From an uncultured archaeon (GTDB taxonomy: Archaea; Thermoproteota; Nitrososphaeria; Nitrososphaerales; CALBXV01): a DNA stretch of 6,870 nucleotides. The stretch is from contig CALBXV010000455.1 of assembly GCA_937890045.1 (NCBI GenBank), positions 1 to 6,870 on the forward strand. Reading direction: 5' to 3'. Position 1 is the first letter of the stretch, and the number at the start of each line of letters is the position of its first letter. Made by a program: the position numbers and the translations under genes. Below the pieces are notes generated by a model that was not told the origin of the DNA, did no database searches, and was given only the letters and a program-made list of their open reading frames with translations. Below are positions 1-5,922 of the stretch, piece by piece.

Positions 1-578
1 CCCATAGTAGAAGATGCAAGTGAAGTAATTGTTTTATTAGTTAATGTATCTGTAGTAGATTCACCAACTATATTAATATTACTACCAGCGGCATTGTCTA
101 TAGCCCATCTTGTTTCACTATGGTCAAATACTAACTGTGCGTTAGTTCCACCACTTCTACCGACTCTTATTCCTGAATCGGTTGAAGTTAAAGCAGTAGA
201 ACCTGTAAAGTTTAAATCAAGAATTGGGTCTTCTACTGTCATTGTAGTAGTATTTGAAATGCTCTGACTACCTTCAACAATCAAATCACCCCATATTTTA
301 AGTGAACCTGTCATGTATCCATCAGGATTCATTGACAGTATTAGTTTAGATCCAAAACTTCCTGTTTGATATATGTTACTATTATAGAAATAACCATCAT
401 TAGCAACTATATTTCCTGAAGATCCTAAATTTAATGAACCTGTAGCAATATTTTCAGGTATTAAAGCTTTTTGTTCCCATTCATATAAACCACTAGAAGC
501 AGTAGCTGCACTACTTACAATTATTTCATTTGGTCTTTGTTCTGGTTGTGATTGTCGTTCTAAATCAATATATGCCAT
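1..578 (-). CDS. Fibre-like virion structural protein, N-terminal part (runs off left edge)
   Basis: I translated this frame by hand. It starts at ATG 578-576 and stays open for 192 codons to the window edge, so the C-terminus is missing. The protein begins MAYIDLERQSQPEQRPNEI. Residues about 97-123 (GDLIVEG, then a Thr-rich stretch, then VEDPILDLN), DSGIRVG at 134-140, LVFDHSETRW at 149-158 and TDTLTNKTITS at 176-186 form a module seen in many fibre-like and other structural proteins of marine T4-like phages. There it usually repeats or leads into a longer shaft. The tripeptide TGS recurs four times in the first 130 residues. The ATG overlaps the previous stop by one base (TAATG), with AGGA eight bases upstream, so translation is probably coupled. 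Family recognition is from memory. It could be a tail fibre, a whisker-like neck fibre or a baseplate-associated fibre; the missing end would decide. Confidence 0.75.
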   Translation of the reverse strand, partial: MAYIDLERQSQPEQRPNEIIVSSAATASSGLYEWEQKALIPENIATGSLNLGSSGNIVANDGYFYNSNIYQTGSFGSKLILSMNPDGYMTGSLKIWGDLIVEGSQSISNTTTMTVEDPILDLNFTGSTALTSTDSGIRVGRSGGTNAQLVFDHSETRWAIDNAAGSNINIVGESTTDTLTNKTITSLASSTM

Positions 579-1075
579 TATGTTCTTCCTAACTGATATT
601 GTATTTCAATATCATCACTACTATTTAAATCTATACCAAAAAGTTTACTGTTTTGTGCGTATTTTTTAAATAATCTAACTTGTCTATAATTATCAACTAA
701 GTAAAAGTCTGCTTCAAAAGTAGAAGTATTACCTTTAGGACTTGGTGTTTGTTGTATATTATTTACACTCAAGTTAATTGTACCTACCTTAACAGAAGCA
801 GCTAACCCTAAATTTAATTGATAATATGTAGATTCTTCTGAAAAATCACTTAATTTATAATTTTTGTGTTTTTTATGATACCTAATATTACCATCACCGT
901 AAGCAATAACATCTACATTCTTTGTAGCATAACCTAATCTATTTGACATATCATAAGGAACTCTTTTCCCATTAGAATCTTTAAATGCCATAACATCAGC
1001 ATTAAATTTTGACTCACTAACAGGAGCCATAAAATTTCTTGTTGATCCTTTATATCCTTGTAAAAATTCTCTCAT
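578..1075 (-). CDS. Unknown virion protein similar to the C-terminal extension of the gp15-like protein
   Basis: A complete 165-residue protein with no T4 counterpart that I recognise. It has no signal peptide or membrane segment. Its second half looks beta-rich. Nearly the full length can be aligned by eye with residues about 294-458 of the upstream gp15-like protein. Shared landmarks are YGD (59-61 here, 345-347 there), YYQLNLG against LYDLQLG, EADFYL against PADFYL, and a C-terminal SSDDIEIQYQ against TNDDLNINYQ, with a nearly constant offset of 286-292. ATG is at 1075-1073 and overlaps the gp15 stop (TAATG). Only a weak GAG lies six bases upstream, so expression probably depends on coupling to gp15. 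T4 has its small terminase gene after gene 15, but I see no terminase-like features here. A neck or tail appendage role is inferred from position and from the shared module. Confidence 0.8.
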   Translation of the reverse strand: MREFLQGYKGSTRNFMAPVSESKFNADVMAFKDSNGKRVPYDMSNRLGYATKNVDVIAYGDGNIRYHKKHKNYKLSDFSEESTYYQLNLGLAASVKVGTINLSVNNIQQTPSPKGNTSTFEADFYLVDNYRQVRLFKKYAQNSKLFGIDLNSSDDIEIQYQLGRT

Positions 1076-2451
1076 TATGGTCTCAATGTTTTTTGATAAT
1101 TTATATTTAAATCATCATTTGTTCTTAAATTAAATCCAGGACTCAAATTAGAAGTATTTGCTTTTACTGCCAAATGTGTATTAGAATATGTAGCAGAACC
1201 TGTTAAATAAAAATCTGCTGGATCTGCACTACTAACTTGGTTGTCATTAGATACTAAATTTATACCATTAGCTACTACTTGTAAACTTCCTGTCATTACA
1301 TGATAACTCGCTGAAAATGTACCAAGTTGTAAATCATATAATTGTGTTGTACCATGTAAAGATGAAGATTGTGATCCTGAAATGTTAATTGATTTTTGAT
1401 GATAAAATAAATCACCATATTCCATATTAATAACTGCTTTTGTATCCAAAGAACTTATTGGTGCACCACTATTTCTCATAACATACATCGTCTCACCACC
1501 ATATATATTTGTAAATTCTAAATCTTGTATTTCTTGTCCTACTGTATATGTTTTACCTCTAATAAAATCTGTTGCACCTGCTAATCCACTATTTTTGCTG
1601 GTCCCACCTTGTTGAGTATACTTTACAACTTGAGCTCTTGTATCAGGACTATAAATTGACGAAATACTCATATCAGTTTCATCTACTATATCAATTTTTT
1701 TAGGTGTAATATATTTTTGAGTATTTATTGCATTATTAAATGCTTCAGGTACTAAATAACCTCTTAATTGTAATGAAAATGTAGTTTTAATCATTCTTTC
1801 ATTATCACTCATCTCTGTAGAATCTTCAAATGATTCTATATTAACTTTAAATTTTAATTTTCCTGGCTCTCCCCAATATGAACCATCAGACCAATTTACC
1901 TTTTCAATAATTTTATTCATTTGTTCAATATATGCTGTCCATATCATACATTCATAACTAAGTGTAACATAATCAGGCATAGCTACATTATATAACTCTC
2001 TTTGTGGTAACAATCCCTGATCGGTTGCAAATCTATTGTATCTGTTTTGTTGATTATATTTCTTTTCAAAAGTATAAAATAACTTTGGATCATTTGCATC
2101 AAGTTTATCAACTGCTAATTCAGGATCCTTAGACATTGAAATTCTACGAAAAACTATAAGAGGTGTTATTAACTGTCTTTTTTTATCTCTTAAAAAGCCA
2201 GTTTTACGAATTGAAGCCCACCTTTCAGGATTAGCATACATTAAAGGAACTTTTACTTCCTCTCCTTGTTCCATCACCGTAGGTTTTATTACATCATTAA
2301 AGTAATACATAATAGAAGCATCAACATCTAGCAATCCAACTTCTACATTTTGAACTTTATCATCGGATCTTTTCTTTACAGTACCTCTATTTTTAACACC
2401 ACCAAATCTTATGTATCTCTCACTTCTTGGTAATGGTTTAAGTCTAGCCAC
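1075..2451 (-). CDS. gp15: gp15-like tail terminator / sheath stabiliser with a long C-terminal extension
   Basis: T4 gp15 forms the ring that caps the finished contractile tail and binds the neck. Residues about 45-236 match it in order. VKVPLMYANPERW (67-79) corresponds to the T4 segment IRVPITYAS. YVTLSYECMIWTAYIEQMNK (161-180) corresponds to a T4 stretch with YELSIFTRYEDDM. KLKFKVNIESFED (198-210) is followed by NERMIKTTFSLQLRGYLVPE (217-236), corresponding to T4 RRRIEWSLTFEVNGWMYPP. T4 gp15 is about 272 residues; this one has 458. Residues about 237-293 look like a linker, and about 294-458 form an extra module resembling the next protein. The start is GTG at 2451-2449, overlapping the gp14 stop (TAGTG). 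AGGAG six bases upstream supports it, and the next in-frame Met is residue 48, inside the conserved part. T4 comparisons are from memory. Confidence 0.85.
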   Translation of the reverse strand: MARLKPLPRSERYIRFGGVKNRGTVKKRSDDKVQNVEVGLLDVDASIMYYFNDVIKPTVMEQGEEVKVPLMYANPERWASIRKTGFLRDKKRQLITPLIVFRRISMSKDPELAVDKLDANDPKLFYTFEKKYNQQNRYNRFATDQGLLPQRELYNVAMPDYVTLSYECMIWTAYIEQMNKIIEKVNWSDGSYWGEPGKLKFKVNIESFEDSTEMSDNERMIKTTFSLQLRGYLVPEAFNNAINTQKYITPKKIDIVDETDMSISSIYSPDTRAQVVKYTQQGGTSKNSGLAGATDFIRGKTYTVGQEIQDLEFTNIYGGETMYVMRNSGAPISSLDTKAVINMEYGDLFYHQKSINISGSQSSSLHGTTQLYDLQLGTFSASYHVMTGSLQVVANGINLVSNDNQVSSADPADFYLTGSATYSNTHLAVKANTSNLSPGFNLRTNDDLNINYQKTLRP

Positions 2452-2936
2452 TAAATACTCCTAACTCTTTCTATTTGTAAATTAGATCTTCGAACTAAAA
2501 ATGCGTTGCATATTACTGCCCAATTTTTATTGTAATCTCCACCAACTAACTGATTTTCATTTATGTTACTGATTTCCCAATGACCTAAATTCCAATCCAT
2601 AACATCACCAAGTTCTGGTCTTATATCTGCATCTAATAAATGTTGTCTAAGAAAACGAAAAATAGTATTTTGTCGTAAATCTGGCCCAAATTCATCTGTA
2701 TTATAATCCATATCTTCAGAATCTATTAAACATGAAACTTTTACCCCTGGCTTATACACTTTTCCAGCTGCTGATTCACCATACATATTTGTTTTTGTTT
2801 CTTGTACTCCAACTTGATAAAGTACAACATTTTGTGCGACAACACCATCTACATTTTTTGTAAGATCACCAATAAGTTCATCATTAATTCTATCGAAAAA
2901 ATTAGTATCTGTTTGTGAAAAAAATCTTGTAGCCAT
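2451..2936 (-). CDS. gp14: gp14-like neck protein
   Basis: A 161-residue protein between clear gp13 and gp15 homologues, the position of gene 14 in T4. T4 gp14 helps seal the DNA-filled head and forms the neck to which the tail attaches. The best local match is RPELGDVMDWNLGHWEISNI (106-125), comparable to a T4 gp14 segment with [20 protein letters not shown]. Both are a GD turn followed by an aromatic/EI strand. The rest, including QNVVLYQVG (35-43), MYGESAAGKVYKPG (51-64) and the polar C-terminus, is typical of marine T4-like structural proteins. It is much shorter than T4 gp14 (about 256 residues), so the assignment rests mainly on synteny plus this one segment. ATG is at 2936, four bases after the gp13 stop, with AGGA seven bases upstream inside the end of gp13. 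It could instead be a marine-specific head-tail connector without a strict T4 equivalent. Confidence 0.7.
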   Translation of the reverse strand: MATRFFSQTDTNFFDRINDELIGDLTKNVDGVVAQNVVLYQVGVQETKTNMYGESAAGKVYKPGVKVSCLIDSEDMDYNTDEFGPDLRQNTIFRFLRQHLLDADIRPELGDVMDWNLGHWEISNINENQLVGGDYNKNWAVICNAFLVRRSNLQIERVRSI

Positions 2937-2940
2937 TTAA

Positions 2941-4098
2941 CTATCCTATGTATATTGGATAAGGAATTTTCTGTAATTTCTCCTGTAGTGCTTGAGATTC
3001 GTCTCTTTCCTGTTCCATTAGTGCTTTTCTTCCTGTTAACTCTAACATCTCTCTTAACTGAGAAACTAAGTACTCTTTATCAGTTTGTGCTTCTTGTCTC
3101 AATGTCTCACCATCTAATGTTTGTTCTCCTCCAGGAATAGGAATTTGACCATATTTACCTCTAATTGTACCAAGCAATTCTTTGGCTAATGCTAATCCAT
3201 ATTTTCTAATCCATTGTCTTCCAACTGAATTAATAAATTTATATTTCATGTTATCATATGAAATATTAGAATAATCAGCAACTACTCCTGAACCGCTAGC
3301 TGTACCAAATGGTCTTTGTAAAGGATCTCTATCTGATTTTACAACATAATCAAAAAATAAAGGACCTGTAGCCGTTGGTATAGGAAATATTCTCAATTGG
3401 TTATTTGTCAACTCAAAAGTATAAGCAGATTTTCTAATTTTATCATTCAATTCAATTGCCTGTAATCTTAATAAATCTTCATTAATAGGCATTAAAGTAA
3501 ACGAAACTGCGGGTGAGTAATTACCAAAACCAAAATCACTAATAAAATTCATAGAACCATATCCCGTAGTTGCATATGGATCAAAATATCTCGCTATTGC
3601 AGGACTTGCTTCATAGGATATTCTTTTAACCTCTATTGCTTTGCTACTTTCACTCACTTCTGAGAATAAAGAGTTCAAATTATATACTTGTGAACCACTT
3701 TGTAGTGTAATTTGTCCACGTTTCCATTGTACATCTCCACCAACACCAGCTTCTGTACCATATTGGTTAGAAAGTTCTATTGTTCTACTCATATTTGGTA
3801 CAACATTTTTATGTGTATAATCAGAAGCAGTAGATTCTCCTTGCAAAGCTAATAAATTATCTTTTATATTAAATTGATTAACTTGTGCTGAATATTCACT
3901 AACCGATTCCTCTAAAACAGCATAAAACTGTGAATCTTGCATCTCAACTGACATAATTGGATAACCCAATCGTTTAGCACACCAAGATGCAAACTTCGGT
4001 GCTTCTGACTGAAATGTAGTATCTGTGTCGTAAAAGCCAAATGGTGTATTTCCACTTACTGCTGAACCACTACCTGGCCATATTGGCTGTTGAGCCAT
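2941..4098 (-). CDS. gp13: gp13-like neck protein (head completion)
   Basis: The gp13 family binds the portal after packaging and, with gp14, closes the head and makes the neck. Two blocks match T4 gp13 well. FASWCAKRLGYPIMSVEMQD (36-55), continuing to SEYSAQVNQFN, aligns with the T4 stretch [20 protein letters not shown]. Near the C-terminus, WIRKYGLALAKELLGTIRGK (296-315), then IPIPGGEQTLDGETLRQEAQ (319-338) and KEYL, aligns with T4 WVKDYATALAKELNGQI, then MLPGGVTIDGQRLIEEA. Even the last residues, PYPIYIG, resemble T4 PFGILVG. It has 385 residues against about 309 in T4; the extra length lies in an N-terminal Gly/Ser/Pro tail and a charged helix at about 345-376. ATG 4098 has AAGGAG six bases upstream. 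It is the first gene after the terminator and heads the neck operon. T4 alignments are from memory. Confidence 0.9.
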   Translation of the reverse strand: MAQQPIWPGSGSAVSGNTPFGFYDTDTTFQSEAPKFASWCAKRLGYPIMSVEMQDSQFYAVLEESVSEYSAQVNQFNIKDNLLALQGESTASDYTHKNVVPNMSRTIELSNQYGTEAGVGGDVQWKRGQITLQSGSQVYNLNSLFSEVSESSKAIEVKRISYEASPAIARYFDPYATTGYGSMNFISDFGFGNYSPAVSFTLMPINEDLLRLQAIELNDKIRKSAYTFELTNNQLRIFPIPTATGPLFFDYVVKSDRDPLQRPFGTASGSGVVADYSNISYDNMKYKFINSVGRQWIRKYGLALAKELLGTIRGKYGQIPIPGGEQTLDGETLRQEAQTDKEYLVSQLREMLELTGRKALMEQERDESQALQEKLQKIPYPIYIG

Positions 4099-4104
4099 AT
4101 GATT

Positions 4105-4110
4105 CTCCTT
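4105..4110 (-). promoter_or_regulatory. Ribosome binding site of the gp13-like gene
   Basis: AAGGAG on the minus strand, six bases before ATG 4098. It is the strongest Shine-Dalgarno match in the window. It fixes the start of the first gene after the terminator, which has no upstream gene close enough to provide translational coupling. Confidence 0.8.
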
Positions 4111-4165
4111 AATATTAAGAATTAGATATATCTATAAATAAATATCATAAAAATAAGAAAGCATA

Positions 4166-4199
4166 AAAAAAGGGTAAAAAATTAATCTTACCCCTTTTT
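4166..4199 (-). terminator. Rho-independent terminator after the capsid gene
   Basis: Read on the minus strand, AAAAAGGGGTAA (4199-4188), a ten-base AT-rich loop (4187-4178) and TTACCCTTTTTT (4177-4166) form a 12-bp stem with one G-U pair, ending in a run of seven T. It lies 48 bases after the capsid-protein stop codon and 56 bases before the stop-proximal neck operon's first RBS. It should reduce read-through from the abundant capsid transcript into the neck genes. The arms are A-rich on one side and T-rich on the other, so the same hairpin could also stop transcription from the opposite strand. Confidence 0.75.
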
Positions 4200-4205
4200 A
4201 AGTAA

Positions 4206-4227
4206 TTTAGAAATCGAAATTCCTAAA
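4206..4227 (-). repeat. Small inverted repeat (hairpin) between capsid stop and terminator
   Basis: Minus-strand TTTAGGAA, a six-base loop (TTTCGA) and TTTCTAAA form an 8-bp stem with one G-U pair. It lies 19 bases after the gp23 stop and just before the terminator hairpin. It has no U-tract of its own. It might protect the 3' end of the capsid mRNA. In DNA this AT-rich, a stem of this size can also occur by chance. Confidence 0.4.
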
Positions 4228-4246
4228 TATGTTGCTTAAACTACGA

Positions 4247-5899
4247 TTACACGTAATTCACGTCTGCTACGACAACTTTACCGTAAAATTCAGGTCTTAC
4301 CATTTTCTTAGCATACCTTGTCATTACGCCCTTGCGGGGTTGAAAGTTTTTAGGATCGTAGACTAGAGGTGTCATAATAAGCGGTACATAAGGTGCATAT
4401 ACTGCGCCTGTTTCAAGGAAGTTACTTCCTCTGAAACCCATAAGGATCGTATTTTCTAACATATACGGATTCTTATAGACAGTAAAGCGATTATTCAATG
4501 CGCCAACTTTTTGTACACCCATTGCGTACGATTTTTCAGACGAATCAGCGGAAGTATCAGAGGCATAGCCAGGGATACTTTCTATGATTGTTGAAGTTTC
4601 AGGTGATACCACCATGAAATTAGCTCCACCACGAAGTGTCTTCTGATGGATAGCGTTAGATACAGATTGTACCTTATTTCCTAATGTCTGGAACCACTCA
4701 CCTTTAGTGTAAGCGTTCGAGGCACCTGATGCTTCTGCGAACAATGAAGTTGCAGAATCGTATTCATAGCCAACACGTGCTGTCCAGCGTTCTGTCTTAG
4801 CAGATGCGCCAGCCATAAGCATATCAAGGATTTCTAGATCGATTTCCATCGAAATATATTCACTTAACATTGCTGTCAATTCAGCTTCGGCGTCAACACT
4901 ATGATAAGCGTTTAAGTCCTGAGCTAACTCAGGTGACCAAACGGCTTTCAATTTACGTGTTTTCGCAACGATTGGAATTGATTTCAAAGATATATCAATC
5001 TCTGGGATATCAATATCTGTTTCAGCATTTGCGTCAAATCCTGCTGCAGTCTGTTCGAAATCACCTCTGGTGATATCGGTTGGTGCTCTGTGATATTTCA
5101 CTTTAAGATCACCGGTGACCAGTGCTGTATCTTTTCTGACGATAAATGTTATCTGCGTTTTTGCAGCATTAATGCTGGTATACGCAGGGAAAAATTCATC
5201 AAAGCCAGAACCTGATATTGAGAATGCTCTCACACCATCTGGATCAGGACGCGTCATAGCTGCTGTAGCTACCGTAACTTTACACAAGCCATTGTCTGCT
5301 GCGTTTCCGCTGGAAACAGAAGAAGACAAGTCAGGTTCAAAATCTACATCTGCCCAAGAAACAGAACCAGAAGTATAAGTACCACTAGCTACTGAACTTG
5401 CGTGTATAGATTGTGCGGATGTTTCTCTATCATTGATAGAATATCCGAACTTACCAGCGCCATAAAGACCGCCGGAAGCATCACCAGAAGCAGATGTATT
5501 ACCATATACATCAGCATTTTCTGTGTGATGACCTGTTTGTGTAGTGCCGTATTTGTAATCAAGATAGAAGATCAGTCCTGAAGGAAGGTTCATAGGCTGA
5601 ACAGAAACGAATTCCTGTGCTGCCAATTCACCAAAGATTCTACGAACTAATGGAAGGGCTACGCCACTCCATTCTTCTGAATTCGCTGATGTACCTGTAC
5701 GGCTTGCTTCGTCAATTATCTGACGAGCTTGGTTTTCAAGTAAGACAGCCATGCCGTGAGTTTTAATCTCACCACCACAGTCCTCTAAAAGGCCTGTTGG
5801 CTCCCATTTCTTAACCAATTTACGTGTTTGCTCGAGCAACTGGCGCTGAGGGTTGTAACCCTCCATTAATTTACTTAAATTGCCAATATTTTCACTCAT
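4247..5899 (-). CDS. gp23: Major capsid protein, gp23-like
   Basis: The hexamer-forming shell protein of T4-like heads (HK97 fold), 550 residues against about 521 in T4. Diagnostic blocks in order are QEFVSVQPMNLPSGLIFYLD (95-114; T4 has GVQPMNSPTGQVFALRA), VAKTRKLKAVWSPELAQDL (311-329; T4 EAKSRQLKAAYSIELAQDL) followed by HSVDAEAEL, VYAPYVPL (500-507), and DPKNFQPRKGVMTRYA (515-530; T4 DPKNFQPVMGFKTRY). The N-terminus should be a removable propeptide; IDE|A at 62-65 is a good site for the gp21-type protease. Residues about 115-300 are longer than the matching T4 region, with a Gly/Ser-rich part and a probable beta-rich insertion. GC content is visibly higher than in the neck genes. ATG 5899 has GGAGA six bases upstream. 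The scaffold gene precedes it, as in T4, and a terminator follows. T4 comparisons are from memory. Confidence 0.96.
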   Translation of the reverse strand: MSENIGNLSKLMEGYNPQRQLLEQTRKLVKKWEPTGLLEDCGGEIKTHGMAVLLENQARQIIDEASRTGTSANSEEWSGVALPLVRRIFGELAAQEFVSVQPMNLPSGLIFYLDYKYGTTQTGHHTENADVYGNTSASGDASGGLYGAGKFGYSINDRETSAQSIHASSVASGTYTSGSVSWADVDFEPDLSSSVSSGNAADNGLCKVTVATAAMTRPDPDGVRAFSISGSGFDEFFPAYTSINAAKTQITFIVRKDTALVTGDLKVKYHRAPTDITRGDFEQTAAGFDANAETDIDIPEIDISLKSIPIVAKTRKLKAVWSPELAQDLNAYHSVDAEAELTAMLSEYISMEIDLEILDMLMAGASAKTERWTARVGYEYDSATSLFAEASGASNAYTKGEWFQTLGNKVQSVSNAIHQKTLRGGANFMVVSPETSTIIESIPGYASDTSADSSEKSYAMGVQKVGALNNRFTVYKNPYMLENTILMGFRGSNFLETGAVYAPYVPLIMTPLVYDPKNFQPRKGVMTRYAKKMVRPEFYGKVVVADVNYV

Positions 5900-5905
5900 T
5901 GCATT

Positions 5906-5910
5906 TCTCC
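5906..5910 (-). promoter_or_regulatory. Ribosome binding site of the capsid gene
   Basis: GGAGA on the minus strand, six bases before ATG 5899, in the 23-base gap after the scaffold stop. It supports this start for the capsid protein. No promoter can fit in the gap alone, so the gene is presumably transcribed with the scaffold gene or from a promoter inside it. Confidence 0.75.
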
Positions 5911-5922
5911 AAATAAGAGTTA

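Noticed and set aside
578..1075. The 165-residue protein as gp16 small terminase, by T4 synteny
   Set aside because: It shows no helix-turn-helix or coiled-coil small-terminase features, no large terminase follows, and it resembles the gp15 extension instead.
4099..4246. A sigma70-type or forward late promoter for the neck operon
   Set aside because: The minus strand has AT-rich words such as TATGATA and TATTTATA, but no -35 partner and no exact TATAAATA. In DNA this AT-rich, such words are not informative.
2955..5378. Short plus-strand open frames opposite gp13 and gp23 (61, 67 and 87 codons)
   Set aside because: They lie fully inside strongly supported genes on the other strand, show no family motifs, and have no operon context or convincing start signals.
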